64,000 bases of DNA from the NCBI RefSeq assembly GCF_026625145.1, contig NZ_CP113088.1, positions 2,459,501-2,523,500 on the forward strand, given 5' to 3'. Positions 63,861 to 64,000 of this stretch are shown one piece after another. Source of the stretch: Lacinutrix neustonica (lineage in GTDB: Bacteria > Bacteroidota > Bacteroidia > Flavobacteriales > Flavobacteriaceae). Within the stretch, counting starts at the first letter, position 1, and each line of letters starts with the position of its first letter. The position numbers were made by a program, and so were the translations under genes. The notes beneath the pieces were generated by a model. That model was given only the letters and a program-made list of their open reading frames with translations, searched no databases and was not told where the DNA came from.

Positions 63861-63886
63861 AAGCCTTAAATATAAATTTAAGGCTT
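63861..63886 (-). terminator. Terminator downstream of the right-edge gene
   Basis: AAGCCTTAAAT (63861-63871) pairs with ATTTAAGGCTT (63876-63886) across a 4-base loop. Seen on the minus strand, a T-run follows (A-run at 63855-63861 on the plus strand). It separates the right-edge gene from the sensor kinase. Confidence 0.85.
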
Positions 63887-63908
63887 TTTTAAATATAAAT
63901 GGGTTTTA

Positions 63909-64000
63909 TTAATCACCACCTCTGTCATTATCTGGTTCTGCAGAGCTTTCGCCTCCAGTGGCATAAATAGCTTCTGTCGTGTTAGCGGATTCATCTGCGT
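63909..64000 (-). CDS. C-terminal end of an unidentified protein
   Basis: Only about 30 codons of the 3' end are in the window: ADESANTTEAIYATGGESSAEPDNDRGGD then TAA at 63909-63911. It is acidic and glycine/serine-rich, with no cysteine. The rest lies beyond the right edge. A terminator follows it, so the gene is the last of its transcription unit. No family can be assigned. Confidence 0.5.
   Translation of the reverse strand, partial: ADESANTTEAIYATGGESSAEPDNDRGGD

Overview
The window comes from a low-G+C member of the Bacteroidota, most likely a marine Flavobacteriaceae. The evidence is a C-terminal type 9 secretion (T9SS) sorting domain on a large secreted protein, a HemC-HemD fusion, promoters of the form TTG-N19-21-TAnnTTTG, SCO1/RseP/BrxA-type proteins that read like flavobacterial homologues, and many secreted proteins and lipoproteins. 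I see no phage, insertion sequence, integrase or CRISPR array. Almost everything looks like ordinary chromosomal content.

Layout. 1-7.3 kb (+): the end of an exopolysaccharide/O-antigen locus (Wzy/ligase-like protein, two GT4 glycosyltransferases, a hexapeptide acetyltransferase, a WecG/TagA/CpsF glycosyltransferase, a Wza-like exporter and a Wzc-like tyrosine kinase). 7.3-12.1 kb (-): an outer-membrane barrel, a 3'-5' exonuclease, a serine hydrolase, a DUF4442 protein, an alkylguanine-DNA methyltransferase and a CNNM/CorC protein. 12.3-19.9 kb (-): haem synthesis genes hemA, hemC-hemD fusion, tRNA-Ser, hemE, an EI24-like protein, hemF, a YchJ protein and hemB. An AraC regulator diverges from hemA. 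21.2-24.6 kb (-): a giant TraB/GumN protein. 24.9-27.8 kb (+): hemH, a MATE exporter and hemJ, which supply the last steps of haem synthesis. 28-35.3 kb: an NtrY-like kinase, enoyl-CoA hydratase, radical SAM protein, HD hydrolase, acyltransferase, bacilliredoxin and a TerB/J-domain protein. 35.3-44 kb (-): metal homeostasis, with a DtxR/MntR regulator, an outer-membrane protein, a Tro/Mnt-type ABC transporter with two permeases, and FeoA/FeoB with a small Cys-rich protein. 44-51.4 kb: SCO1, RseP, tRNA-Asn, GlpD/GlpK and an L-threonine-dehydrogenase-like SDR. 51.5-64 kb: two coupled lipoproteins, the T9SS BNR-repeat protein, an M13 peptidase, TPR, CBS and zinc-ribbon proteins, an 85-bp tandem repeat, and a TPR sensor kinase with a LuxR-type regulator.

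The most striking signal is not a gene. About 30 otherwise normal genes, including essential ones (hemB, hemE, hemF, rseP), appear broken, and nearly every break lies at one five-base sequence, CCAGA (TCTGG on the other strand). There it reads as CCGA, CCGAGA, CCGTA or close variants. I count about 54 such lesions against about 20 intact CCAGA sites. Repairing each lesion to CCAGA restores every frame, brings every gene to a multiple of three, and restores conserved residues such as the Trp of DPHVWF and FWPSSIAVFG. The simplest reading is systematic consensus error at a modified motif (perhaps N6-methyladenine at the central A) in a long-read assembly, so these genes should be treated as intact in the organism. 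In the entries below, 'lesion' means such a site. A few other frame breaks fall in A/T runs.
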